From assembly GCA_024637045.1 (NCBI GenBank), contig JAGXFX010000009.1, forward strand, positions 62,001 to 126,000: 64,000 nt of DNA, read 5' to 3'. Origin of the DNA: Soehngenia sp. GTDB lineage: Bacteria > Bacillota > Clostridia > Tissierellales > Tissierellaceae. The stretch's first letter is position 1, and the number at the start of each line of letters is the position of its first letter. The notes below the pieces were generated by a model. It was given only the letters and a program-made list of their open reading frames with translations. It was not told where the DNA came from and searched no databases. Both the position numbers and the translations under genes were made by a program. Positions 53,497 to 62,634 of the stretch are shown one piece after another.

Positions 53497-53554
53497 TGTA
53501 AAGACAGATTATAGAAGGGTATAAGAGAAGTATAGAAAAAAAGGGGGTAAATTG

Positions 53555-54322
53555 ATGACAGTGATTAATGACACCATAAAAATGCAATTGGGACATAGAA
53601 CCATCAGGGAATTTACAAAGCAATCGGTTCCAGAGGAAATATTCGACACACTTATCCATGTTGCACAGAGGACCGCTACATCCAACGGAATGCAGACTTA
53701 CACGATAATGAGGATAACGGATCAGGCAAAGAAGGATGAAATATCAACAGTTTGCAGACAGGAATATATCGCAAGGGCACCAGAGCTTCTGATCTTTATT
53801 GTAGACCAGTTTAGAAATGCAAAAATTGCAGAAGAAAAGGGAGTAGAGTCAGTAAATGCAAGAGATATGGACAAGTTTTTTCAGGGTTTTACAGATTCAG
53901 CCCTTGCCGCCCAGAACCTTGTAGTAGCAGCAGAATCATTAGGATTGGGAGCGAATTATCTTGGAAGCATCCTTAATGATGCTGAAAAGATATGTGAAAT
54001 ATTGGGGCTGCCTGAACTGACATTTCCTGTTGTAGGAGTTAGCTTTGGTTATCCAAATCAGGATCCACAAATCAAACCAAGAATGGACATGAGTTTAAGA
54101 GTGTTTGAAAACACCTACAAGGTACAGGAGGATTATCTAAGGGAGCTAAAGGATTATGATGAACAGATGCAGGCTTACTATGACCTTAGAAATGCAAACA
54201 AGAGGGTGGATAGCTTCACTGATCAGGTGGCTGCAAAAACAATGAGCGTAATAGATAAAAGACAGTTGCTGGTTAATGTAATAAGAAAGCAGGGTTTTGA
54301 ATTAATGATTGAAGAAGAATAG
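53555..54322 (+). CDS. Nitroreductase family (NfsA-like) FMN oxidoreductase
   Basis: 255 aa. N-terminal LGHRTIREFTKQSVPEEIFDTLI with the FMN-phosphate Arg, TATSNGMQTYTIMRI, and SLGLGANYLGSILND then VVGVSFGYPNQDPQIKPRMD, as in NADPH-nitroreductase NfsA/FRase types. It reduces flavins, quinones or nitro compounds in the cytoplasm; the natural substrate is unknown. AAGGGGGT ends six bases before the ATG at 53555. Separate from its neighbours. Confidence 0.87.
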   Translation: MTVINDTIKMQLGHRTIREFTKQSVPEEIFDTLIHVAQRTATSNGMQTYTIMRITDQAKKDEISTVCRQEYIARAPELLIFIVDQFRNAKIAEEKGVESVNARDMDKFFQGFTDSALAAQNLVVAAESLGLGANYLGSILNDAEKICEILGLPELTFPVVGVSFGYPNQDPQIKPRMDMSLRVFENTYKVQEDYLRELKDYDEQMQAYYDLRNANKRVDSFTDQVAAKTMSVIDKRQLLVNVIRKQGFELMIEEE

Positions 54323-54389
54323 AATTTTATAATTCCTCCATGTTTAGCAGTGGGTATAAATATCTTAAGCTAAATATGGGGGAATTTAT

Positions 54390-55478
54390 ATGTTTAAAAA
54401 TAGATTTAAGAGTATAATAATAGTGTTGATAGCATTGACAATGATTCTGTCATCCTGTGCGCCTGCAATACCTGCAATAGTTGAAGAGGAAAAGACTGAA
54501 AAAATAAGCCTGACGCCTGACTATTCAAACAGCAGATATAAGGAAATATATCTGGCTGGTGGATGTTTTTGGGGAGTTGAGGCATATTTTGAGAGAATAA
54601 TTGGAGTGGAATATACAAACGTAGGTTATGCAAATGGAGAGTCAGATACGACAAACTATAATAAAATAGAAGAAACTGGACATGCTGAAACAATTTATCT
54701 GGTTTATGACCCTGAAATCATAAGTCTCCAAAGTTTACTTACCTACTTTTATGGTATAATTGAACCTACAAGTGTTAATAAACAGGGAAATGATGTTGGC
54801 ACTCAGTACAGATCAGGAATATATTATGTAGATGATGATGACCTTGATGTAATTCAGACTGTCACAGAAATTGAGCAGGAAAAACATTCTGAGCCAATCG
54901 CTACAGAAATTCAGAAGCTAGAAAATTACGTTCTTGCAGAGGACTATCACCAGGATTATTTGTATAAGAATCCCAATGGTTACTGTCATGTGGATTTAAG
55001 CAATATTCCATCTGAAAGACCATCAATAAGAGCTTCAGATTATCCTAAGCCAACGGATGATGAAATAAGCGAAAAGCTGACTGATCTTCAGTACAGCATA
55101 ACCCAGGAGGGAGCAACTGAAACGGCTTTTCAGAACCCATTCTGGAACAATCATGATGAAGGACTTTATGTTGATATCGTAACGGGAGAGCCGATGTTTC
55201 TTTCAACGGATAAGTTTGATTCAGGATCAGGGTGGCCAAGTTTTACTAGACCAATTGATTGGAATGTGGTTACACTTCACGGGGATGCAAGTGTTGGTAT
55301 GGAGAGAATTGAAGTAAGAAGCAGATCAGGAGACACTCATTTGGGACATGTATTTGCTGATGGTCCTGTTGAAGAGGGTGGACTTAGATTTTGTATAAAT
55401 AGTGGTGCATTGGAGTTTATATACCTGGAAGAGTTGGAAGAGAATGGTTACGGGAAATATCTGATGTACTTTCAATAA
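54390..55478 (+). CDS. msrAB: Bifunctional methionine sulfoxide reductase MsrA-MsrB, lipoprotein
   Basis: 362 aa. Signal with lipobox LSSC (Cys near residue 23) anchors it outside the membrane. MsrA domain: GGCFWGVEAYF with catalytic Cys, GHAETIYLVYDP, GTQYRSGIYY, EDYHQDYL. MsrB domain from about residue 225: FDSGSGWPSFTRP, RSRSGDTHLGHVF, and catalytic Cys in GGLRFCINSG. The zinc-binding CxxC pairs of many MsrB are missing. Repairs both sulfoxide stereoisomers in surface proteins. Electron donor for an extracellular reductase is not encoded here. Confidence 0.93.
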   Translation: MFKNRFKSIIIVLIALTMILSSCAPAIPAIVEEEKTEKISLTPDYSNSRYKEIYLAGGCFWGVEAYFERIIGVEYTNVGYANGESDTTNYNKIEETGHAETIYLVYDPEIISLQSLLTYFYGIIEPTSVNKQGNDVGTQYRSGIYYVDDDDLDVIQTVTEIEQEKHSEPIATEIQKLENYVLAEDYHQDYLYKNPNGYCHVDLSNIPSERPSIRASDYPKPTDDEISEKLTDLQYSITQEGATETAFQNPFWNNHDEGLYVDIVTGEPMFLSTDKFDSGSGWPSFTRPIDWNVVTLHGDASVGMERIEVRSRSGDTHLGHVFADGPVEEGGLRFCINSGALEFIYLEELEENGYGKYLMYFQ

Positions 55479-55493
55479 TGAGGAGGAGAATAA

Positions 55494-56360
55494 TTGATAA
55501 AGATTATGGCAGATTCAACCTGTGATCTATCACAGGAAATAATCGATAAGTACCACATAGGAGTCGCGCCACTTAATATTGAGATTGGTGATAAGACCTA
55601 CAAAGATAAAATTGATATAACCCCGGATAGATTTTATGAGATGCTACCAACACTCCAGAAATTGCCAAGCACATCGATGCCTAGTCCTGAGGAATACCTA
55701 AGTATAATTGACGAAGCTATTTCACAAGGCTATGATGAGTTTTTGATAATATGCATGTCAAGCGGTACAAGTGGATCATATCAGTCAGCAGAGATTGCTA
55801 AAGGATACTTTTATGATAAAAACCCTGATTCCGAAATAAGGATTCATGTAGTAGATTCCTTGTCAATGAGCCATGGCAGTGGATGGCTTATTATGAAATC
55901 TTCTCAGTTGATTCAGGAAGGCTATGTCTTTGATCAACTCGTTAAGTTTAGCGAGGACAACAAGAAAAGGGTAAAACATTTTCTGTGCGTTGATGACCTA
56001 AATAACCTTATAAAGAGCGGAAGATTGTCAAATTCCAGTGCATTTATTGGCAAACTTTTAAGGGTTAAACCCATTATGACCATGAAAAAAGGAAAAGGTG
56101 CTATTGTTGCCAAAGAGCGAGGTTGGAACAAGGTTTTAAGGTATTTTATAAGTGAATTTATGAAGAGGATGGACAGGGAGAATACAAATTTTATCATAAT
56201 CGGCTACACGTCAGATATTCACATTGCCAATGCCCTGAGGGACAAGGTAATCCAGGACACTGATTTTAAAGGTGAGATATACATCATGCAGATGGGAGTT
56301 GCCGTGGGTACACATGTTGGACTTGGTGGACTTTCAATGTTCTTTATGGAAAATAATTGA
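55494..56360 (+). CDS. DegV family fatty-acid-binding protein
   Basis: 288 aa. Opening IMADSTCDLSQEII, then GVAPLNIEIGDKTYKD, LPSTSMPSPEEYL, ICMSSGTSGSYQSAEIA and GRLSNSSAFIGKLLRVKPIMTMKKG, the full DegV signature. FakB-type members carry a fatty acid for phosphorylation by FakA. TTG start at 55494 follows AGGAGGAG. It is 15 bases after msrAB and may be co-transcribed. Confidence 0.93.
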   Translation: MIKIMADSTCDLSQEIIDKYHIGVAPLNIEIGDKTYKDKIDITPDRFYEMLPTLQKLPSTSMPSPEEYLSIIDEAISQGYDEFLIICMSSGTSGSYQSAEIAKGYFYDKNPDSEIRIHVVDSLSMSHGSGWLIMKSSQLIQEGYVFDQLVKFSEDNKKRVKHFLCVDDLNNLIKSGRLSNSSAFIGKLLRVKPIMTMKKGKGAIVAKERGWNKVLRYFISEFMKRMDRENTNFIIIGYTSDIHIANALRDKVIQDTDFKGEIYIMQMGVAVGTHVGLGGLSMFFMENN

Positions 56361-56368
56361 AGAAATTC

Positions 56369-56397
56369 AAGGGTGTATTAGGTTTACGCCCTTTTTC
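56369..56397 (+). terminator. Terminator after degV
   Basis: AAGGGTGTA (56369-56377) pairs with TACGCCCTT (56385-56393), then TTTCTGTTTT. Confidence 0.8.
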
Positions 56398-56451
56398 TGT
56401 TTTAAATTAGGGGTATAATAGACATATATACAAAAATTTGGAGGTGCTATG

Positions 56452-57342
56452 ATGAAATTTGTAACGTATAAGCTAAGAGATAAAGAGTATCCTGGAGTAT
56501 TGGATAATGAAGAAAAGTCAGTTTACAGTTTGGATAGTGTATTTGGAGTTGGAAGATTTAATACCCTTGTTGATTTTATTGGAAATGCAAAAGAAGAGCA
56601 CATAAAGAAGATAGAAAATACATTAAAGGAAAAATCAATAAAGACAATATCAATTGATGATGTCACCTTGCTGTCACCTATAACAAAGCCAATTCATGAT
56701 ATTATTTGTGTTGGAGTAAACTATGCAGACCATTTAAAGGAAGCGCAGTCTGCCATAAAAGATGGCAACCTTGATAAGGTTACAAAACCTGTTTATTTCT
56801 CCAAGAGGACAACTAGAATAATAGGTCCAGATGAGGAAATTAAAGGTGAATTTGATTTTGACAAAGAGATTGATTATGAGGTTGAACTTGCGGTAATAAT
56901 CGGAAAAACTGGTAGGGACATACCTGAGGATAAGGTAGAAGATTATATTTTTGGATATTCCATTTTCAACGATCTATCCTCAAGAAGACTTCAAAGAGAC
57001 CATATTCAGTGGTTCAAGGGTAAAAGTCTGGATGGGTATTCTGTTATGGGCCCTGTAATACTTCATAAATCACAACTTCCATTTCCTATGGAAGTCGATG
57101 TTGTATCAAAAGTAAATGGTGAATTAAGACAAAACTCAAATACTAGAATGTTAATACAAGACATTGCAGATATTATATCAGATTTCTCAAAGGGTATAAC
57201 TTTGGAGCCTGGGGACATTATTGCAACCGGAACTCCTGCCGGAGTTGGAATGGGATTGAATCCTCCTAGATACATGGTCAAAGGGGATGTAGTTCAATGC
57301 GAAATTCCAGAAATTGGAGTTCTAAGAAATAAAATTATCTAG
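56452..57342 (+). CDS. Fumarylacetoacetate hydrolase family protein
   Basis: 296 aa. C-terminal FAH fold from about residue 85: CVGVNYADHLKEA, PVYFSKRTTRIIGP, the metal-binding IDYEVELAVIIGK (E-x-E), FNDLSSRRLQ, KSLDGYSVMGP and TGTPAGVGMG. Acts on 2-oxo/enol acids (acylpyruvate hydrolase, isomerase or decarboxylase). ATG at 56452 is best spaced from GGAGGT (the ATG just before is also possible). It lies directly before the sigma-54 activator gene and may be co-transcribed with it. Confidence 0.88.
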   Translation: MKFVTYKLRDKEYPGVLDNEEKSVYSLDSVFGVGRFNTLVDFIGNAKEEHIKKIENTLKEKSIKTISIDDVTLLSPITKPIHDIICVGVNYADHLKEAQSAIKDGNLDKVTKPVYFSKRTTRIIGPDEEIKGEFDFDKEIDYEVELAVIIGKTGRDIPEDKVEDYIFGYSIFNDLSSRRLQRDHIQWFKGKSLDGYSVMGPVILHKSQLPFPMEVDVVSKVNGELRQNSNTRMLIQDIADIISDFSKGITLEPGDIIATGTPAGVGMGLNPPRYMVKGDVVQCEIPEIGVLRNKII

Positions 57343-57360
57343 CGGTATCGGAGGGGTTTG

Positions 57361-59067
57361 ATGGACTTTAAGACCGTAGGGATTATATTGGAAAGGTTTA
57401 CACCTCTATCTTTGATAGCTGATATGGAAGGAAAAATACTATGGAAAAGCACTTCAATGGAAGGGCTTTTTTCCCATGGATTAAAAAACGTCACTGAAAT
57501 TCTTGGAGTCCATGAAGATGATCTAAGGAAGATTTCAGATAAGGATGAGCTTAATATTCTTATAGAGAAAAAGGATTACCTGGCTCTGCTTTTTAGAATA
57601 GATTCAATGTATGTTATGGATTTACGAGAGTTGGGAGACTACAAAGACCCAAAAGTGAGAGCCGAAAGTTTGTTGCAGGTTATTGAAAATCTCTATGATG
57701 GGGTTCTCTTAAGTGACAATAATGGACGGGTGATGGTTTATAACAAGGCGATGGAAGAACTGGAAAAAAGAAAAGCTGAAGATATGATTGGGAAATTTAT
57801 CTGGGATGCATATGGATACAGTGACAAGAAAAAATCCGAGCATATGGAAGTATTTGAAAGCGGAAAGGCAATTATAAATAAATATGCTGCCCATGCATAC
57901 AACAAAGGCAAGCCAGTTTATAAATCGTATTCAACCATACCAATCAAGCATGGTGTATCAACCATAGGTGTTTTTTCAATAAGCAAGGATGAAACCAAGC
58001 TTCAAAACCTCTTGACTCAGATAATGGAAATGAAAAAGGAATCATATGCTCTAGAAGAAAGAGAAGGAGCATTCCTAAACGGAACAAGATTCACTTTTAC
58101 GGATATAATCGGGTCAAGCGATGCAATCAAGAAAGTTATAAGGGAAGCTCAGGCGATTGCCTGGCTTGATAACAGCATACTCCTTGTAGGAGATACCGGT
58201 ACTGGAAAAGAGGTGTTTGCTCAGAGTATTCATAACTTCAGCAAACGAAAAGCTCATCCCTTTATAGGAATAAACTGCTCGGCAATACCGGAAAATCTTC
58301 TTGAAAGCATCCTTTTTGGTGCCGTGAAGGGAGCATATACGGGAGCTGTTGATTCACCGGGACTTTTTGAGGAAGCAGGTCAGGGTACCTTATTCCTAGA
58401 TGAAATAGACTCTATGCCCATAAATATGCAGACAAAACTGCTGCGGGTACTGCAGGAGAGAAATACCCGTAGAGTCGGAGGTAAGGACAGTTACCCAATC
58501 AAGTGCCGTGTAATAAGTGCCATGAACACTGATCCATATAAACTTATAGATGCAGGAAAACTAAGACTCGATTTATTCTATAGAATTGCGGGATACAATC
58601 TATATATTCCTCCACTTAAAGATAGAGGTGACGATATATTCCACATCAGCCATCACTATATCAAGAGATACAATCTGGTTATGGAAAAAATCATCTCCAG
58701 CATTGGAGAAGATTTGAAAAATATGATGAAAAGCTATCCATGGCCCGGAAATATCAGAGAGCTTGAGCACTTAATTGAAAATACCATGGTCAGATCAGGA
58801 GACGATGAAAAGGTACTTAAGCTGGAAAATACTCCTGATTACATCCTTGAAGCTATGAAGTGGAGCGATTCAAACAAGGATGAGAGGGAAATTGTAACAG
58901 AGAATCTCCAAAATAGTCTGGATGGACTTGAAAAAAGACTTGTAAGAGGAGCGCTTGAAAAGAATTTATGGAATGTTACAAGAACTGCAAAAACACTTGG
59001 AATCACAAGACAAAGCTTGATTTACAGGATGAGAAAATTCGATTTAAAGAGAGAAAACAATGACTAG
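57361..59067 (+). CDS. Sigma-54-dependent transcriptional activator with PAS domain
   Basis: 568 aa. Residues 1-100 are an unrecognised sensor part, 105-220 a PAS domain (LLQVIENLYDGVLLSDNNGRVMVYNKAMEEL, cited in part), then the AAA+ domain: FTDIIGSSDAIKKV, Walker A GDTGTGKE near residue 277, the sigma-54 contact loop GAYTGA, and Walker B GTLFLDEIDS. The end is a Fis-type helix-turn-helix (WNVTRTAKTLGITRQSLIYRM). It likely binds the repeats just downstream and drives hutI-hutU from the -24/-12 promoter. GGAGGGG before the ATG. Confidence 0.94.
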   Translation: MDFKTVGIILERFTPLSLIADMEGKILWKSTSMEGLFSHGLKNVTEILGVHEDDLRKISDKDELNILIEKKDYLALLFRIDSMYVMDLRELGDYKDPKVRAESLLQVIENLYDGVLLSDNNGRVMVYNKAMEELEKRKAEDMIGKFIWDAYGYSDKKKSEHMEVFESGKAIINKYAAHAYNKGKPVYKSYSTIPIKHGVSTIGVFSISKDETKLQNLLTQIMEMKKESYALEEREGAFLNGTRFTFTDIIGSSDAIKKVIREAQAIAWLDNSILLVGDTGTGKEVFAQSIHNFSKRKAHPFIGINCSAIPENLLESILFGAVKGAYTGAVDSPGLFEEAGQGTLFLDEIDSMPINMQTKLLRVLQERNTRRVGGKDSYPIKCRVISAMNTDPYKLIDAGKLRLDLFYRIAGYNLYIPPLKDRGDDIFHISHHYIKRYNLVMEKIISSIGEDLKNMMKSYPWPGNIRELEHLIENTMVRSGDDEKVLKLENTPDYILEAMKWSDSNKDEREIVTENLQNSLDGLEKRLVRGALEKNLWNVTRTAKTLGITRQSLIYRMRKFDLKRENND

Positions 59068-59149
59068 TGTTTTAAAATAAAACAAAGTGATTGAAAATAA
59101 AACGCAAGTAAACGACTAATAGAGACAGATGTGTTTGAAAATAAAACAC
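59067..59149. promoter_or_regulatory. Three enhancer-like repeats (upstream activating sites) for the sigma-54 activator
   Basis: Related sites GTGTTTTAAAATAAAACA (59067), GTGATTGAAAATAAAACGC (59087) and GTGTTTGAAAATAAAACACC (59131). Copies 1 and 3 are imperfect palindromes around an A/T core. Start-to-start spacing is 20 and 44 bases, near whole helical turns, and they lie 70-155 bases before the -24 box, the usual UAS distance. Confidence 0.75.
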
Positions 59150-59168
59150 CACTGTCTTTTTTATTTTT
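59123..59168 (+). terminator. Terminator of the sigma-54 activator gene, containing the third repeat
   Basis: AGACAG (59123-59128) pairs with CTGTCT (59152-59157), and GTGTTT with AAAACAC inside it; TTTTTATTTTTTG follows. Confidence 0.7.
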
Positions 59169-59220
59169 TGTTTGTAATATGCAATGGCTATTTAAGCTGG
59201 TTTAAGCATCCCAATAAACT

Positions 59221-59236
59221 TGGCACGTATATTGCA
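59221..59236 (+). promoter_or_regulatory. Sigma-54 (-24/-12) promoter of hutI-hutU
   Basis: TGGCACGTATATTGCA matches the consensus TGGCAC-N5-TTGCA exactly, with GG (59222-59223) and GC (59234-59235) ten bases apart. It is 50 bases upstream of hutI and downstream of the enhancer repeats. Confidence 0.93.
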
Positions 59237-59285
59237 ACAATAAGTTATTAAGATTATAATGCAGCATTTGAAAAGGAGGAGTTCC

Positions 59286-60542
59286 ATGAAGGCATCACTG
59301 GTTATTAAAAACATAAAGACCTTGGTTACTGTTAGGGGAGGGGAAAAGCCTCGAAGCGGCAAAGCCCAAGGGCAAGCAGGTATAATTGAAAATGGAATTA
59401 TAGCAGTGAAGGATGGAAAGATAATATTTGTAGGTGAAGGGAATCTACCAGAAGGAATTGAAATCAGCGAGGAAACAGTAGTAATTAACGGTACAGGAAA
59501 AACCGTCACTCCTGGATTGATCGACTGCCACACTCACCTGGTTCACGGAGGAAGCAGGGAGAACGAACTTGCAATGAAATTGGAAGGAAAAGGATATCTC
59601 GAAATCCTGGCAGCAGGTGGAGGGATTCATTCCACAACAAAAGCCACTGAACGGGCCACTAGGGAAGAGCTATACGAGAAAGCCTGGAAAAGTCTTGATA
59701 CAATGCTGGGATTTGGAGTTACAACAGTGGAAGCTAAATCTGGGTATGGTATTGGAAGCTTCGAAACAGAATTAAAGCAGATTGAAGTTGCAAACAAGCT
59801 TAATCAGGATCACCCGGTTGATATCCTTCCAACATTTATGGGGGCACATGCAGTGCCGGCTGAATACAAGGAAAATTCCGAGCAGTTTGTGGACAAGCTG
59901 GTAAATGAAATGATTCCTCATATTGCAGAAAACAAGCTTGCAAAGTTCTGTGATGTATTTTGTGAAGAGGGAGTATTCAGTGTTGACCAGTCCAGAAGAA
60001 TTATTCTTGCTGCAAAAGAGAATGGATTGATTGCAAAGATTCATGCTGATGAAATCGTATCATTGGGAGGAGCTGAACTGGCAGCTGAAACAGGATGTAT
60101 CTCAGCAGAACACCTTATCGGTGCCAGTGATCAGGGGATTAAAGATATGGCAAAAGCTGACACAATAGCAGTATTACTTCCTGGTACGAGCTTTAATCTT
60201 CAAAAGAATGGTGCAAGAGCAAGAGACATGATCCAAGCTGGAGTTCCTGTGGCAGTATCCACAGACTACAACCCGGGAAGCTGTCCAAGTGAAAACCTTC
60301 AATTGATGATGTCTCTGGCATCCCTCACATTGAAGATGCTTCCTGAGGAAGTTATAACAGCAGTAACACTAAATGCAGCTGCAGCGCTTGGAATATCAGA
60401 CCACACAGGATCGCTTGAAATAGGAAAGAACGCAGATATCGCAATATTTGACGCCCCAAATCTTGACTATATGATATATCACTTTGGTATCAATCATACA
60501 GACATGGTGATAAAGGGCGGAAAAGTAGTATTTGAGAAATAA
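59286..60542 (+). CDS. hutI: Imidazolonepropionase
   Basis: Third step of histidine degradation, imidazolonepropionate to formiminoglutamate. 418 aa. Amidohydrolase motifs: DCHTHLVHGGSRENE (metal HxH), GGGIHSTTKATR-like GGGIHSTTKAT, GVTTVEAKSGYG, FMGAHAVP, KIHADEI and VSTDYNPGS, all typical of HutI. ATG at 59286 follows AAGGAGGA. First gene behind the sigma-54 promoter. Confidence 0.96.
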   Translation: MKASLVIKNIKTLVTVRGGEKPRSGKAQGQAGIIENGIIAVKDGKIIFVGEGNLPEGIEISEETVVINGTGKTVTPGLIDCHTHLVHGGSRENELAMKLEGKGYLEILAAGGGIHSTTKATERATREELYEKAWKSLDTMLGFGVTTVEAKSGYGIGSFETELKQIEVANKLNQDHPVDILPTFMGAHAVPAEYKENSEQFVDKLVNEMIPHIAENKLAKFCDVFCEEGVFSVDQSRRIILAAKENGLIAKIHADEIVSLGGAELAAETGCISAEHLIGASDQGIKDMAKADTIAVLLPGTSFNLQKNGARARDMIQAGVPVAVSTDYNPGSCPSENLQLMMSLASLTLKMLPEEVITAVTLNAAAALGISDHTGSLEIGKNADIAIFDAPNLDYMIYHFGINHTDMVIKGGKVVFEK

Positions 60543-60555
60543 AGGAGGCCGAATT

Positions 60556-62580
60556 ATGTGGAATAACAAAAATATTGGTGAAGCAATGGAGATAAAGCTG
60601 GACAATTACCTTCCAGAGTATCCTGAGTTCAGCAAATTTATTAGAAGAGCTCCAAAAAGAGAGTTTACTCTTACTCAGAAGGAGACAGAAGTTGCTCTTA
60701 AAAATGCACTTAGATATGTTCCTGAAGAACTTCATGAAGAGCTTGCACCTGAGTTTCTTGATGAGCTTTTGACTATGGGAAGAGTCTACGGATACAGATT
60801 CAGACCAGATGAGCAAATTTATGGAAAGCCACTTGATGAATACGAAGGAAAATGTATTGAAGGCAAGGCATTCCAGGTTATGATCGACAACAACCTTTCC
60901 TTTGATGTGGCGCTCTATCCATATGAGCTTGTTACTTATGGCGAGACAGGACAGGTATTCCAGAACTGGATGCAGTATAGACTTACAATGAAGTATCTTG
61001 AGGAGCTAACTGATCAGCAGACTTTGGTCCTTCAGTCAGGTCATCCCTTGGGACTATTCAAGTCACACAAGAACAGTCCAAGGGTTATAATCACAAATGC
61101 ACTTATGATTGGGGCATTTGATGATCAGGAGCACTGGATCAAGGCTCAGGCTATGGGAGTTGCAAATTACGGTCAGATGACTGCCGGTGGGTGGATGTAT
61201 ATTGGGCCACAGGGAATTGTACACGGAACATACAATACAATTCTTAATGCAGGAAGATTAAAACTTGGCATTCCAGATGAGGAGGACCTTAAAGGGCATA
61301 TGTTTGTGAGCTCAGGACTTGGTGGAATGAGTGGTGCTCAAGGCAAGGCTGCAAAGATTGCAGGTGGTGTAGGTATAATTGCTGAGGTCGATATTTCAAG
61401 AATCAATACAAGACTTGAGCAAGGGTGGATTGATGAGTTCCATGAAGACCTCGGTGAGCTGTTCAATTCAGCCCACAAGTCAATGGAAGAGAAGAAAGCA
61501 ACGGCAATTGCATATCATGGAAACATAATTGACCTTCTTGAGTATGCAATTGAGAATGACATCCACATTGAGCTTCTTTCTGACCAGACTTCATGTCATG
61601 CTGCCTACGATGGTGGTTATTGTCCGCAAGGATTATCATTTGAGGGAAGAACAAAGATGCTTCTTGAAGACAAGGCAAGCTTTATAAAGGAAGTTGACAA
61701 GAGCCTTAAGCATCACTTCCATCTGATTCAGAAGCTTGCTGACAAGGGAACATACTTCTTTGACTATGGAAACAGCTTTATGAAGGCTATTTATGATGCT
61801 GGAGTTATGGAAATATCAGCAAATGGAATTGATGATACAGACGGATTTATCTTCCCGTCATATGTTGAGGATATTATGGGACCAATGTTGTTTGACTACG
61901 GGTATGGACCATTCAGATGGGTTTGCCTAAGCGGTAAGCATGAGGATCTAACCAAGACTGACAAGGCTGCCATGGATTGCATTGATCCAGACAGAAGAGG
62001 ACAGGACAGAGACAACTACAACTGGATCAGGGATGCTGAAAAGAACAAGCTTGTAGTTGGAACTCAGGCAAGAATCCTCTATCAGGACGAAGTGGGAAGA
62101 ACAGAAATTGCACTTAAGTTCAATGAAATGGTAAGAAATGGAGAAGTTGGTCCAATTATGCTTGGAAGAGACCATCATGACGTATCAGGAACTGATTCAC
62201 CATTTAGAGAAACTGCAAATATCAAGGACGGAAGTAATGTCATGGCAGATATGGCAACTCACTGCTTCGCTGGAAATGCAGCTAGGGGAATGAGCTTGAT
62301 TGCGCTGCACAATGGTGGAGGAGTAGGAATCGGAAAATCCATCAACGGCGGATTTGGAATGGTTCTTGATGGATCAGAAAGAGTTGACAACATCCTTAAA
62401 CTTGCAATGCCATGGGATGTTATAAGTGGAGTTGCAAGAAGAGCATGGGCAAGGAATGACAACTCACTTGATACAATAATTGAGTTCAATAAGAACAACA
62501 AGGATACAGACCATATTACATTGCCATATGTTGCTGATGATAATCTTGTCAAGAATCTTGTAGAGAAGAAATACAAGTAA
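60556..62580 (+). CDS. hutU: Urocanate hydratase (long form)
   Basis: Second step of histidine degradation, urocanate to imidazolonepropionate, using tightly bound NAD+ as electrophile. 674 aa, the longer urocanase type (classical HutU about 550). Seen: VLQSGHPLGLFKSH, GQMTAGGWMYIGPQGIVHGTYNT, SSGLGGMSGAQGKA, the active-site region DQTSCHAAYDGGYCP and LGRDHHDVSGTDSPFRET, HNGGGVGIGKSINGGFG. ATG at 60556 follows AAAGGAGG. Starts 13 bases after hutI. Histidine ammonia-lyase (hutH) is not in the window. Confidence 0.96.
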   Translation: MWNNKNIGEAMEIKLDNYLPEYPEFSKFIRRAPKREFTLTQKETEVALKNALRYVPEELHEELAPEFLDELLTMGRVYGYRFRPDEQIYGKPLDEYEGKCIEGKAFQVMIDNNLSFDVALYPYELVTYGETGQVFQNWMQYRLTMKYLEELTDQQTLVLQSGHPLGLFKSHKNSPRVIITNALMIGAFDDQEHWIKAQAMGVANYGQMTAGGWMYIGPQGIVHGTYNTILNAGRLKLGIPDEEDLKGHMFVSSGLGGMSGAQGKAAKIAGGVGIIAEVDISRINTRLEQGWIDEFHEDLGELFNSAHKSMEEKKATAIAYHGNIIDLLEYAIENDIHIELLSDQTSCHAAYDGGYCPQGLSFEGRTKMLLEDKASFIKEVDKSLKHHFHLIQKLADKGTYFFDYGNSFMKAIYDAGVMEISANGIDDTDGFIFPSYVEDIMGPMLFDYGYGPFRWVCLSGKHEDLTKTDKAAMDCIDPDRRGQDRDNYNWIRDAEKNKLVVGTQARILYQDEVGRTEIALKFNEMVRNGEVGPIMLGRDHHDVSGTDSPFRETANIKDGSNVMADMATHCFAGNAARGMSLIALHNGGGVGIGKSINGGFGMVLDGSERVDNILKLAMPWDVISGVARRAWARNDNSLDTIIEFNKNNKDTDHITLPYVADDNLVKNLVEKKYK

Positions 62581-62606
62581 GACCAAGAAAATATTTTAGG
62601 TATAAT

Positions 62607-62634
62607 AAAAGCTGACCAAACGGTCAGCTTTTAT
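62607..62634. terminator. Bidirectional terminator after hutU
   Basis: AAAAGCTGACC (62607-62617), AAAC loop, GGTCAGCTTTT (62622-62632). The stop codon of the opposite-strand gene lies inside its 3' arm. Confidence 0.92.
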
